This document shows, in pieces, positions 26,931 to 39,204 of a stretch of DNA of 64,000 bases. The position numbers and the translations under genes were made by a program. How positions within the stretch are numbered: position 1 is the stretch's first letter; every line of letters starts with the position of its first letter. The notes under the pieces were generated by a model that was not told the DNA's origin, did not search any database, and saw nothing but the letters and a program-made list of their open reading frames with translations. Source of the DNA: Motacilla alba alba. Its lineage: Eukaryota; Chordata; Aves; Passeriformes; Motacillidae. The stretch spans positions 1,618,618 through 1,682,617 of the forward strand of contig NC_052032.1 in the NCBI RefSeq assembly GCF_015832195.1, given 5' to 3'.

Positions 26931-27674
26931 GGGCCTGGGGCTGCTGGGCCAGGCTGGCTGAGGAGCAGGTGATGGAAAAACCCCTCTGGGGCTGCAGGTG
27001 CGGAATCCACGGGAGAAAATGTCTCTGCTGATGGTGCATAAATCATTGCAAGCCACCGGGCAGGAGGGCCCTGCTCCTTGCACAGACCCTTCTGCCAGCC
27101 TGGGATGTCTCATTTCCAGCCTCCTCCTCTGCCCCTCAGCAAAGCCCCTCCGCTTCCCTTCATTCCATGTTAACAAGCACAGGCAGGAAAGGATGTTGGG
27201 GAGAGCAATGTGACCCCAGCCTGATGCAAGACCTCAGCAAAGCAATTCTTTTTCTCTTGGGAAAGTGAGTGTTTCTCTTGTAGTGTCATGGCTTGTGGAG
27301 GGCACCAAGAGGACAAGGACAAGTGGTGCTGCAGGACATGCATGGAAGTGTTCCTGTGCTGCTCTAAGGTGGAGGTGACAGTAGGTTTGAGCTGGACCCT
27401 GTCCCCATGACTTGCACTCCATGGGGTGTTTGCAGCTCAGGAGCTTTGTCCATCTCCTCTCTGGAGTCTTGTCTGACTCCCTTGCCACTTCACCTGTCCT
27501 CTGGAGACACCTCTGGTGTCTTCTGCCCCGCATTCCTCGCACTGCAGGACTGTCCTGCTTTCCTCATCCTCTGCTCCAGTCTCTGCACCTGGGGCCAGTG
27601 CTGTAGTTGCTGGAGTGATTCAAAACCAGCTGCTCTGAGTTACTTTCGCCTAACGATGTCTAGATTTTTTGTAT

Positions 27675-27762
27675 CCCATCTTTTTTTGATGAAACCTTTC
27701 CTCCCATCCTTTTTTTGGATGAAATGTTTCCTCCCAACTCTTTTGGATAAAACCTTTCCTCC
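27675..27762 (+). repeat. Imperfect ~30-bp tandem repeat, three copies
   Basis: Three degenerate units around cccatcctttttttggatga followed by a aacctttcct-type end. Confidence 0.7.
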
Positions 27763-27879
27763 ATTCCTGTTTGAAAGCTGGCCTATTTTAACACTGCCAA
27801 GTGAAAATGGGTTGTGCACAGAAAAGATCCCAGTTGCTCTGTAGAACTTCTCTGTCATAATTATTCACTGCCAGTCCTT

Positions 27880-28290
27880 CTGCTCCCAGCAGCTGTATAA
27901 TTTATCAGCTGTGTTTTGTGCTCATTTCTCAATCAATGATGAAAACATTGATTAGTGTCAGGCTGGGACTGACTCTGGCAGAATCCCTCTAAATCATGTC
28001 TGTTCACTGACGAGTCCTTGTTTTGGAGCTGGATTTGCAGCTCTCCATCCATTTAATGTGGGCTTTATTGGGATTGTATAGCGCTAAATTTGTAATTAGG
28101 GTGTCATAGGATATTAACTCAAACATGTTGCCAAAAGCTAAGCAAATAATGGCTACATGGTAACCTTTATCTACAAACTTGTAATTTTCTCAAAGGATGA
28201 ACTGAGCCTCATTTGACAAGACACTTTCCATTGCACCACGCTGAGGGGTGTATTTTTAATCCCTGAATTTTCTATTAATTGAATCCTTTG
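27880..28290. promoter_or_regulatory. AT-rich candidate conserved non-coding element
   Basis: An apparently unique AT-rich block with an 8-bp inverted repeat, AATCAATG (27931-27938) and CATTGATT (27946-27953), and several homeodomain-type cores (gtaattagg, ttaattg, tttaatg). Resemblance to conserved enhancers is an inference from composition only. Confidence 0.3.
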
Positions 28291-28425
28291 TGTCCTCTCT
28301 ATTTTTCAATCTGGATGTGTTGTGCTGGACTGAGCAGCTGTTAAGCAGGGCAGCCGAGCACCCCGTCAGCATCTTGCCAAAGCTGGCAGCTCCCAGGCTT
28401 CCAGACCCTCAGCAGCAGGAGGAGG

Positions 28426-28453
28426 CAGCTCAGCTCAGCTCAGCTCAGCTCAG
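28426..28453 (+). repeat. (CAGCT)n pentanucleotide repeat
   Basis: Five full copies of cagct followed by cag. Confidence 0.95.
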
Positions 28454-29239
28454 AGCACTGCTCGAGGGCCCTCAGGTGCAGCTCACACAGCTCTGCTGTT
28501 CAGAAACCCCACAGATGGCACCCGAGATGCTCTGGGCTGTTATTAGACCACAGACAATTTCATCACCCTCATGTCTGACATTCCCATCCTTTCCAAACAC
28601 AGAAGGGGCCCACTGAGGGCCTTGTCACTAGCAAACCTCCTCATCTAGGAATGCTGGGGCCTCTCCATGCTTGGAGATCTTTGAAATTCACCTGAGCAAT
28701 CCCTGAGCAAGGCAGTGTCACTTGGACATCAGTCCTTGCTCTAAGCAGGACGTTAGGCTGGGGACACCTGAGGTTGCTCCTGACCAAAATCCTTTTATGC
28801 TTTTCTAAGTCTATCTAATGAGTCTATAACATCATTAATGTTTCTTTTGTTTCTAATGTATTTAGTAAACAACTCTTTACTGGCTGTGGCTTTGCCAGAC
28901 ATGGATTTTCCTCTGTCCATTTATCCTCCTCTATCAATAGCTCTGCTCCATAGCTTGATATGGTTGCTGCATATTGATCAGTATCTATTCTTTTCTTCCT
29001 CATCATATTTAGTGTCATTTTTCTTTCAATGGCTGTTTTCAGGATTACCAATTTACAAGATGGGCTTTCAGCCAAACTTGCATTTTCTTGACTCTGCAAT
29101 ATCAGCTCTTCTGCCCTGTCACAAGCTCGACTCAAAGAACTGCTGCTTTCTCACACTGCAGAAGGTTTTTTTCCCCACACATTCTCAGAATTGACACCAT
29201 CTCCATGAGGTTTGTGAACCTGCTGGTTCCATAAGTGAT

Positions 29240-29480
29240 GAAGAGCCCAGAAACCCTTATCAGGCCACAGAGGTTTAGGTGACTCTGGCATGTCCCAGGC
29301 AGGAGCAGAATGCTGAGCCTGTCCAATCTGACCTGGTGCTCAAGGGAGGTTCTGCTCCACCTGGTCACACCTGCACTGCTTTCCCTGGAAGTCTGTTCCA
29401 CTGCTTCACAATCCTTACACACTTTTTCTTCAGATGGAACCTAAATTTCCCCACCAGTATAACCCTTTGCTCCTTGCCCT
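29240..29480 (-). mobile_element. CR1-like LINE fragment, old
   Basis: The segment ctgttccactgcttcacaat followed by ttttcttcagatggaacct parallels the antisense CR1 3' region but is strongly diverged. Confidence 0.55.
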
Positions 29481-30299
29481 GTCCCGGCTTCAGCCTTGTA
29501 CAAAACTGGAGTGTGTTGCTTCAGTTTCCTGGGGTGAATCAGTCCCTTTTTTCAGCCTTTGATCACAGCTTGCACTCTTGCACCATCTGACCCCTCCTGG
29601 CGCTCCCCTGAGTCCAAATCTCCCCTGAAGCCTCACTGCTTGTGCCATGGCATTCAGTGGTTCTGCAGAATCACAGCATTTCTGACTCCGGTTCCACTGA
29701 AGAACTGCAGCAGCATCCAGGTCCTTTCCTGCAGAATGGGTGATGGATTGAGCTACTGCCCATCCCAAGCTCACTGCCAAATCCCACTCAGCACTGCTTT
29801 GAATCACTGCAAACCTTTCAGGGCTGCTCTTCCTCCTCTCCACAGGACAACTTGGAAGTGGGGCAGGAGCAGGGATGGCAGAACCTGAATGCACGCTGTG
29901 GCTGCTCCTCTTCTGTGCCTTGAGCTATTTTGTAGCAATTATGGAATTTGTTCGCTTTGCCATCGGGGTCTAAGAGGCTTTTTGCTGCCTGTGCCTTTGT
30001 GTGATGCTCCAGCTGAAGCAGATGGCACCTATTTTGTTACACCCTCACCATGGCCAGGAGCTGCTGATGGCCCTGAATGCGTGTGCATCCCTCCTCATCC
30101 TCCAGCTCAGCTTTCTGAGTCATCCTCCCCAAATGTTTCTCCCTGCTCTCTCCCTGCTCCTTGCTCTGGACAGGATCAGTCCCCACGTGTCATTGTTCAG
30201 CCTCATGGCAGGCAGAAGCACCATGACAGAAGGAGCTGTTCCTGCCATGGCCTGGGCTCCATGGAGAGTGGGAGCTGCATTTCCAGCTCTTCCAGCTTC

Positions 30300-30655
30300 C
30301 CTCAGGTGTGTCACCCGCACCCCTTGGTGTCTGACCCCACAACTGCTTGGTGTCATCTGCTGGAAGCACCCTGGGGATCCAAAGTCTGTGTCACTGATGA
30401 AGCTATCTGGCAGCACTGGCCCCATACAGACCCCTGAGGGGCACCACTTGTCCCTGATCTCCATCTGGACATTAAGCCACCTGGATGCGGCCATCCAAGC
30501 AATTCCTCATGCACTGAGAAGTCCACCCATCCAGTCCACATCTCTCCAATTAAGACAGAAGGATATTTTGGGGGATTGTCTCAAAGGTCTAACAGAAGTC
30601 CAGACAGATACCATTTTCTGTAGTCCCCTTGTCCCTCGCTACAGATGATCTGAAC
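30300..30655 (-). mobile_element. Degenerate CR1 reverse-transcriptase fragment
   Basis: Antisense, the segment ccaattaagacagaaggata through cagaagtccagacagatacc corresponds to a decayed CR1 ORF2 region near the LDFxKAFDxxPH motif of the reverse transcriptase, with in-frame stops. The preceding ctgaggggcaccacttgtcc and ctggacattaagccacctgg also match CR1 ORF2 as I know it. The fragment may extend left to about 29950. Confidence 0.7.
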
Positions 30656-31744
30656 CCTTCTACCAGCATATGTTTCATTTCAGTGGTTTCATTTCTGCAC
30701 TTTTACATAGAACAAGGGTTGGACATGGTGCAGGGTAGGGTTGGAGCAGAGTTTTGGGAGTGAGGTGCTTCCAGGGACACAATCATACAAATTTCCCCAC
30801 AATTACAACATTTTTTCTTCCATCTTAGATATGACACAGTCACTTCAAACTTCAGCTCTTCTTCAGCTCTTGTGCTGCGTGGTGCCAATGTCAGGACAAA
30901 GTCAGGCTGATATTTTGCCAAACAATGAAATACTGAGATGTGGATGGAGCGAAAACTGAGTAATCACTGAATCATTGAGCAATCAATTACCACCGATCTG
31001 TTCCTGGAGCTGTTTCTGGAATCCCAACCTTGAGGAACTTCCATGGCAAGGGCCAACTCCTGCACCTCCACAGCTGCTGAGCAGTCCCTGGGATCCCTGA
31101 GAGTAAAACGTGTCTCTGGTAGGTAGAAAATTAGCTTTCCTTCCCCAGGAGGGTGGTCAAGTGTGGGAACATGTCACCCTGGGAGGGATCAACATCCAGC
31201 AAGTGCCTCAGTGTGGCCAAAAGAAGTTATTGAGCCAGATTTCCAGCAAAGACCTTCGGAGAGCCTTCACACCAGGGCTTCCAAAATTCTGTGGAGGAGC
31301 TAAGGAGTCTTTTCCCTATATGGCACATCCATATTGTTGTTTCCTTTGTTATAGCAATTTGGTTTATTATTTATTGTAGTTTATGCTGAGGGATTGGCTT
31401 ATGTCAATTTGATGTAGCCAATAGGAACTAAATGACATTACCACCCTGCTCAAATCCTCCTTCCTGCTACAACTGATGCTCCTTGCTGTTGTTTCTCTCC
31501 ACCTGCTGGATCATTTTAAGGGAAAAAAGAGGTATCTAACATTATGCTACTCTTGAAATGCTCACTCTCCTGTCAGCTCTCCTGACCCAGAACATGGTCT
31601 CACTCAGAGTCTTCCCCTCCTGGGCAGAGGGTTTCCTCACAGGGATTTAGGATCATGTTTTTGAAAAGGTCCCACCCAAGGTATGGACACCGACCACAGC
31701 AATCATCCATGCTGAGGCTGTGTCTTTTCTTTGATTGATTGGGG

Positions 31745-31905
31745 TGTGCCCAGTGCAGTGATGGAGCCACCACCCCTGGAAGGATTTAAAAGATGTGTAG
31801 ATGTGGCACCTGGGGAGATGGTTTGGTCGTGGCCTTGGCAGTGCTGGGGGAATGGTTGGACTTAATGTTCTGAGAGGCCTTTTCCAACCTCATGATTCTA
31901 TGATG
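31745..31905 (+). mobile_element. CR1 LINE fragment, 3' end
   Basis: Sense CR1 3' end: ccacccctggaaggatttaa, then tggttggacttaatgttctg and ttttccaacctcatgattct. It ends in attctatg, the CR1 terminal 8-mer type. Confidence 0.85.
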
Positions 31906-33359
31906 CTGGTACTTCACGTTTCAAGCCCTCAGTCCTGACAAGGCTTCCATTTGAGATGCAAATCTAATAAATAACTGGCATGGCTGAGTGCTGAGACGTC
32001 CTGGTGGCTTGCCTGTGACCTGGTGTCTCCTGGCTGTTGTAAGGCCAGCCAGACCCAGATGGAACAGTCCTGTCAAGATTTCAGCCAGCAGAGTTATAAC
32101 TAATTGAATGTATTTCAATCATGAGATCCACAGAAGGAGAGCAAACTCCACAGAGTAGAAGGAAATTGCATCTTAGAGTAATCTGAATGTGGGTAGATAA
32201 TTAGGCCTATATTTCATGGGAACATTTGCTGGGGCAACATAATGAAAAGGCCAGCAACATAATTTTCTTTAAGTAGTGTGATGCCTCCCACTGGGGTGGT
32301 GCCGTGCCAGTGCTGGTGCTGCAGTGCAGGGAGCAGGGAGAGCCAGTGCCTGATGCTGTGGCACAGTGGTGCCAAGCTGGAGCCTGTCCTCACTCTCTCT
32401 AATGTCTGCTCAGAGGAAGCTTCTGAGGCTCCTGCCCTGCAAAGCGGTGGCAATCCCACAGCCTCACCACTTTTCCACCTTTCCAAACAACACACCAAGT
32501 CTGCTCAGGTTATGCTTGCAGAGCCAGGCAGACCCAGTGCTACCCTGGGAGTTTCCCAGTGGAAAGCCAGGCTGCTGCTACTGACCGAGTTTGGAACTGC
32601 CCATGCTCTCAGTCCTTGCTGAGCCAGCTTGGGAGGTCCGTGGAGGTGAGGAAGCAGCTCTGGGGCTGGGATTTGAGGAACACACAGGTATGTGTGCCTG
32701 GGAAAGGCTTTCGTGCCCAGCAGGAGTGTGCTGTGTCCCCCCCAGGCACGCTCTGCCAGAGGCTGCTGCTCTCACCCCAGGACAGTGCACCCGCCCTCCA
32801 ATGCCCCAGACTACCACTATGTGTGGGAAGTAAGCCCCCAAGACCTTCTCCAAGGTTTTTTTTCCAAATTTGGGATTAAAATCTCTGATCTTCCCTGTCC
32901 TCCTCCCACAGTTGAGCACAGTTGAGCACCTTTCCAAATCTCCAGTCTGGGAGGGCTGCTCTGGATTGCTCTGCCAGGACCTTGCTGCCTTGTGCAGGAG
33001 CAGACAATGTTAAACAGTATCTGACCTCTTCATAATGCTGGCAAAATTAGATAACTTGGGGAAATGCAGTTGCTGAGGAGGAAGGAGGAGAGGGTTTATG
33101 TTTGGGCACAGATCACCCTGTGCTCAGGGTCTCAGCGGGCTGAGTTCCCCTCCCAGCTGGGACATGTCACGTACGGAAGGCAGGGCTGAAAGGCTGTACC
33201 CAGCCCTGGCAATTACTGATTAGGTGTTTTACTAAAAATAGCTGGGGGTGAGCTGGCCAGCATGGGGTCTGAGTGCCCTGCATCCCAGCTGGTTCAGAAC
33301 TGTTCACCCAGGGATTGGGACTACCTTTGGGGCTGGGTTTGAACAAGCTTTGCTGAGGC

Positions 33360-33560
33360 CAAATGCTTGGCCATGTAAGAACAGCTCTATGCAAATGAAT
33401 CCACTCAAAGAAAAACTGTAATTCTTGATAAACTCCAACTTGTTAGCTATTGATTTTGCTTCAGTGATATATGGCCTAATTTTAATTATACCAGTGTTGG
33501 GAAAGTTATTTTCTTATAGTTCCTCATTCGAGTGAAGTTCAGACTTGATTAATTTAACAG
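33360..33560. promoter_or_regulatory. AT-rich block with POU octamer
   Basis: An apparently unique stretch carrying the exact octamer ATGCAAAT at 33389-33396 and several AT-rich homeodomain-like cores (taattttaatta, gattaattt). Candidate regulatory element by composition only. Confidence 0.3.
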
Positions 33561-34479
33561 CAACATCTTGAAGGGACTAAACTGGCCAAACAGGAAAGTA
33601 GAGAGGTGATATTTGAGTGACCTTCTGACACCCAGGAGACCTTGAGCTTCCCAGGCACTTGGCCATAACCACTGTCCTCAAAGTCTTTTCCAGTGCTGTG
33701 TGAATAAACCCCATCAGCTCCTCCAGCTGATGGAGTGTTGTAGGTTTATCACCAGCTCTCAGTGCTGCTGTGGCTTGTCAAAAGAGCTTAACTGGGGCAG
33801 AGTGTTTAAGGACACTGGGCACATCAGTTAGTCTTCTCTTTTCAGTCTTGTGCTTTGCCCCTTCAGTAGGAACACACTCGGGCAGGCTTTTTTGTGCAGA
33901 GAAATGGGAGCAGAAGGCAGGGGGCTAAAAAACATCCCTGCCTTGTCCTGTCTGTGCCACTTGTGTGGTCTGAGCACATCGTGTTCCTGGGGAAGCCACT
34001 GCACCTTGGCTCAAGCTGTGGTGATGTGAGCCCTGGGAAATGTCTGTGGTGAGGGGTCCCACCTCTCTTGGCACTGCTGACCCTGGTACTCTGTCCTTCC
34101 CCGGGTGACTGACTGTGCTCTCTGCAGGGACTGCAAACAGTCCTGGTCTCAATTTGGACCACAGGAACTGCAGTCATCTCACATGGACCATTAAACACCC
34201 CCCTTTATCCTGGTTTTATGCTTACCACACTGCTGAGTCCCTTCCCTTCTCCTGGGTTTATAGTCCCACCAAAGCCAGGAGCCAGCACGAGGCACAAATG
34301 GAGCTGGGCTGGGCAGGATGATATTCAACTGAACCTGGAAGAAAAAGAGGCTGTTTCTGAGGATAAAGATCAGTGCAGAGCCCAGTGCTTGAGGAGTTGG
34401 GATTGTTTTCATCCTGTCTTTATCTTTGTAATTATCTCCTCTGGATGTCCTGAACCTATTGCTTAGTTATTCACTATCA

Positions 34480-35540
34480 CGAGGTCTTTGTATAATTCTT
34501 CAGTGTCTCATGTATTCATGACCCTGAATGCCTTAACATCAGCTGCAAGCTTTGTCACTCTTTTTTTTTTTTCCCCAATTAATTTTCAAGATTATTTCTG
34601 AAAAAGCTGAAGTGAGCAGAACCCTGCCCAGATCCCTGAGGGGCTCCTTTCCAGTACTCCCTCCATTCAGGAGCTTGCCTATTGAGAGCTGCTCTTTGGG
34701 AATCTTTTAACCAGCTATTTATCTATTTCAAGTATTTTTTGTTAATCCCATGCTAGCTGCATTCCTATAAGAAACGTGTGTGACAGACCTTTTGGAAACC
34801 CAAGCAGACTACACTTCACACTTATCGACCCCTCTAAAGAACTGTAACACATCTATCAAGCATTCATTTTTTCCAGGAAAATCAACTTTCTTTTCTTCCC
34901 AGTATTTCAAATGTATCCAACTCTGCACTAACCAGATTCTTAGTGACAATTTCACTTTGCCCAGAAGGGAACTTCTGACTTCAGGGTCTGTCTTAACCCC
35001 AAACTCTTTGCATTTGTCACCTTAAAGCTCTCAGACAGTGAGGCTGTTACACACAGTGATTACATGCTACAATTCAGTAATTAAACTGTTTCACCTCTGA
35101 GCTCTCACTGGGCACTTAGGTGAACCATCTCAGCCTGGTGCATTTGCACTCTCTAGTTTGGCTATTTATTCCTCAACTTCTTCTGCTGACACTTGAACAT
35201 GAGCCAAATCCAATACCACGTCCATATAAAGATGACTTTTGGCACAGGAACATCTCCAAGCTTTTCCTCACTGACTACAGATGCAAAATATTCATTGTTT
35301 TTCTATTCTGACCTTATCTCCTACGAATGCTTCTCTTGCACCATAGCCAACTTCTGACTCTCCAGCTTGACGTGCTTGAAGAAGTATTTATTATTGTTTG
35401 CCTCTCCCTTTTGCAGGTTGCTGCTGTGACTGGTTTTGGCTTGCCTTATTTCTCCTTTTTTGCATTTAAATTGTCAGGATACACAGTTTTTGCTCATTTA
35501 GACAAAAATTACTTTTCTAAACATAAAAAGAATGGTTCCT
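34480..35540 (-). mobile_element. Ancient CR1/L3-type ORF2 remnant
   Basis: Antisense, this 1-kb stretch resembles a heavily decayed LINE reverse-transcriptase region. The order of motifs is that of old amniote CR1/L3 copies: cagatccctgaggggctcct, then gaccttttggaaacccaagc, then a gcttgaagaagtatttatta-type segment. Stops and indels are frequent. Confidence 0.55.
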
Positions 35541-36628
35541 TAAAGTCTGAGTGTCAGAATCTGGTCTGAGACTTAGACCTAATAGGTTTGAGGTTCTGGG
35601 TTTTCTACTGGACAGAGATGTGCTGTTTGGTTTGACAGGATGCAGAGATGCCAGATTTTCAAGTGGGATGCATTTCTCTGGACAAAACCCATGACTGGTT
35701 GGGATGGACTTTGCCTGGCTTGGGCTTCAGGGCATTGCACCTTCCCTGGTGGAAGGAGGGAGCATTCCTCTGGCCAGCTGTGATTATTTTGGAAGGTGTT
35801 TTGGGGTGAGATCCCACGAGAGCCCCGTGAGTGGAGGTTTGGGGCTCGGGTGGAGGGGCTGTGAGGCTCCCAGCCCCCTCGGCCCGTTTGCCTGTGTGCA
35901 TGTCTGGAGGCCCTGTTGCCATGGAGAAGCCGTGGGAACTGTCTGCCTGGCTCGCCTTTTTCCTAGCACGAAGCAAAGGCATCTCTCCAGCGGTAAAGGG
36001 GCCCCTGGCTGCCTCCTCTTCTGGGGTAACCCAGACCCTAAATGCCTGGGAGAAACCCAGAGGCAGGGAGGAAACCCTAAAGGAAGGTAGGGAAGAAGCA
36101 AAACCAAGAGGGGAATCTGCAGGGATGGGCTCCTGGGGTGCTGCGGAGTCATGGGGCTGGGTGCTTCTCCAGGACACACAGCCCAACACGGGAAATTCCC
36201 AGTGGATCTATGGGAATCTTTCCCTGTGAGAGAGCTGCAGCCCTGGGACATGGACCAGAACATGGTTTGCATCTCCATCTTTGGAGGTGTTCAAAACCCA
36301 CTGGGTCAAGCTCTGAGCAGTCCTCAAAGTGAGCCCTGCTCTGGGCTGGACCCTCCCCAGCCTCAAAGAGGGAGACCTGGCTGGGGAACGGGCAAGGGAG
36401 AGTTTGAGGGAGCTCCAAGAGGCTCCAAGAGCGGTCGGACCATGGGATGAAGATGGAGGCATCCATTTGGATGCTTTTTAATTCTGGGAATTGATAGCAC
36501 TGGGCACATCTTCATGGAGACTGTAACTGCTTGCATGGCTCCAAGTCTCTACAAGTGGGTTTTTTTAGTTGCTCATTCAAAACAGATGGATTTTTTTCTC
36601 CTTTTCTGTTGTAGGAACTCTTTCGTGA

Positions 36629-36666
36629 CATGACTGTACAACAAAAACATGACTGTACAACAAAAA
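36629..36666 (+). repeat. 19-bp perfect tandem duplication
   Basis: Two identical copies of catgactgtacaacaaaaa (36629-36647 and 36648-36666). Confidence 0.95.
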
Positions 36667-37734
36667 ACACGGTGGGGGGAAGTCATGAGCAGAAATTTAA
36701 TTGGAGTCATATTCTGGGGGAAAAAAATCCAATATATTGAGGTTGGGTTTTGTTTTGTACATGAAAAATGTCACTGTGAGCAGCTTTGGGGCGCTTCCAG
36801 GTAGATCTGGTGGGAATTGTGTCATGGATAGAGCAGACCTGCCTGTTAGTTTGGAGGGTCAGTTATATTTTCAAGGAATAGCATTTGCCTCAACTGGCAA
36901 AATATTTACATATAGAAATAAAGACCATTTCCCCCATCTAGTTTACATAAAAGGGAAAAAAGGGTTGGGAAACACAGGTTGACCTTATTTGTTAAGTAAA
37001 TCCATGTCTTCATTATGCACACGTCACTTTTTCTGCTCACAGCTTGGGTCTCAGCAAAGATACAGCTCTGAAAGTTTGTTATTCATAGTGAATTGTTCAG
37101 ATTGTGATAAAATTCTGCTTGGTGAGATATTTGTATCCCACTCCTTGTGTCCACAGAAACCAGGGGAATTGGGTACCTTCTTCATCTTTTTTCCTCTCTC
37201 TGTAGAAATTACTTTATATTTCAATGGGTAGATTAATAGACCAAACAGACTTAATTTGTTCAAATGCTATTATATTTTCTTGCAGATTTTACTTTGGAGT
37301 CTATAGAGAGAGAGGATTGAAGCTTTTCCCCAACTTCTAGTCTCTTCATGCAGGGTCTCTGAAGGACAGTGAAACATAAGCTTATGCTACAGCCCTTCCT
37401 CAGGTACAGACAAGACAAGGTGTGCCTGTCACTCCCTCCTTCAGCTGCCGCTTTTCACAAAGCCTGTAGAAATTTTAATTATCTATAAAACTTCTACCCC
37501 TCGGTCCAATATTATTGAATGAGTGGCTCTGAGTTCCTGGGATCCCTGCACTCACCTGCAGAGTCAGGGGGACAATCCAAGTGCTTTTTCTGTATGTATT
37601 ATGAATAACATGTAAGAATTTGCTGCCCCACTCACTCACTCAGGCACCCTGAAAGTAGATTTCTAAAATACTTTCCCAAGGAAAAATATTTTTCCAAACC
37701 TCCCCTAGGGATCAAAACCTACACCAAATGAAAT

Positions 37735-38145
37735 TGATCTGGAGGCTGGAACCCCTCTGCTGTGAAGAAAGGCTGGAGGACTTGGGAGTGTTCAGATGGA
37801 GAAGAGAAAGCTCTGGGGAGACCTTCTTGCAGCCTTTATATATTGAAAGGAGAATTATAAGGAAGGTGGTGGGAGAATTTTTATCAGGGCCAGGATAAGA
37901 GGCAAAGGAATAGATTTAGACTGTGTGATAGGAAGAAATTTTTTATGATGGGGGTGGGGAGACCCTGGCACAGGGCGCCCAGAGCAGCTGTGGCTGCCCC
38001 TGGATCCCTGGCAGTGCCCAAGGCCAGGCTGGACAGGGCTTGGAGCAGCCTGGGACAGTGGAAGGTGTCCCTGACATGGCAGGGGATGGAGTAAGTGATC
38101 TATGAAGGTTCCTTCCAACCCAAAAAGTTCTGCAAATGTATGAAT
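37735..38145 (+). mobile_element. CR1 LINE 3' fragment, about 0.4 kb
   Basis: A sense CR1 3' region with its usual order: ctgctgtgaagaaaggctgg, then agaccttcttgcagcctt, gggcgcccagagcagctgtg and ggttccttccaacccaaaaa at the end. 5'-truncated. Confidence 0.88.
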
Positions 38146-38342
38146 TGAAAATCCTCTAAGGCTGGGCTGACTGGTTGATCAGCTCCTTCTGTTGAGTTTG
38201 TTTTCAAGCACTCCATGATCTCAAGGCACATATTTGATCTGGCAGGTGACACGGGGCACGAGGAGGTTTCTGACCACCCATCTGCCCCTCATGGCTCCGC
38301 TGCCTCCAGTCACTCTGGCAACGGCTGTGTTGCTGCTCTGGG

Positions 38343-38508
38343 ACAACAGTGGGGAGCAGCGACCTGCTCAGGGGACAAAGCCAGTGGTGTTTGTGTCAAT
38401 CCTTCAGAGCTGTCGTGTCCGAAACACAACAGTCGGGAGCAGCGACCTGCTCAGGGGACAAAGCCAGTGGTGTTTGTGTCAATCCTTCAGAGCTGTCGTG
38501 TCCGAAAC
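38343..38508 (+). repeat. 83-bp tandem duplication
   Basis: Two near-identical 83-bp units (38343-38425 and 38426-38508) starting acaacagt and containing gggagcagcgacctgctcag, then a partial third start. About 0.8 kb upstream of the NSMF CpG island. Confidence 0.93.
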
Positions 38509-38756
38509 CCAACAGTCCAACCTTTGGGACCGTGTCCACCCCACGAGCAGAGGGATGCAGCTGCCCTGCTGTTGAAAATAAACCATGAAAACTTTCAGCC
38601 GATCTGTCAAAGGCAGGCTGCAGTTTTGTGTCAAAATGACTGATTTTTTTGCAGGTCGCGTGTCTAGTTCCTGACAGGAACCTGGAAGGAGATACCCCCG
38701 GGCCTCCCCTTGCAGCCATGTCTGACGGCTGCTGGCTGGATATTCCCCTCAGGCAG

Positions 38757-38975
38757 AATCGCGGAATCACAGAGTATCCCGAGCTGGAAGGGACCCACCA
38801 GGATCACCCAGCCCAGCCCCTGCCCTGCCCAGACCCCCCAGCAACCCCACCCTGGGCATCCCTGGCAGCGCTGGCCAAAGGCTCCTGGAGCTCTGGCAGC
38901 CTCGGGGCCGTGCCCATTCCCTGGGGAGCCTGGGCAGTGCCAGCACCCTCTGGGGGAAGAACCTTGCCCTGAGCT
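38757..38975 (-). mobile_element. CR1 LINE fragment next to NSMF CpG island
   Basis: Antisense CR1: agaatcgcggaatcacagag, then gagctggaagggacccacca and further typical 3' sequence. Unusually GC-rich compared with the other copies. It ends about 150 bp from the CpG island. Confidence 0.82.
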
Positions 38976-39204
38976 CCAGCCTGAGCTGCCCTGGCCCAGC
39001 CCCGGCCGTTCCCTGGCTCCTGTCCCTGTCCCAGGGCAGAGATGGGAGCTGCCCCTCGGGGGGAGCTGCCCCTCGGGAGGAGCTGCAGCCCCTGAGGTGT
39101 CCCCTGGCCTTTCCCTCCTCCCGCTGCAGCCCCACACTCCCCATGCGGGGGTCCCACCGCCCCGCGCGGCCCCTGAGGCGGGGCCCGCGCCCCCTCCCCG
39201 GCCA

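Larger units (their letters stand above)
19396..39130. other. PNPLA7-NSMF intergenic region
   Basis: About 19.7 kb with no supported protein gene. It holds two LTRs, eight CR1 fragments or derived segments (plus a ninth next to the NSMF CpG island), several tandem repeats, two local CpG clusters (about 23760-23940 and 26760-26930) and AT-rich single-copy-looking blocks (about 21640-21930, 27880-28290, 33360-33560, 36690-37300). These are listed separately. The other stretches (20540-22638, 24130-26190, 31910-33350, 33570-34470, 35570-36620) show nothing I can name. Confidence 0.75.

Noticed and set aside
29946..30300. Coding gene in the 215- and 182-residue plus-strand frames near 30 kb
   Set aside because: They overlap CR1-derived sequence read antisense; frames on both strands there are relics of the LINE or chance.
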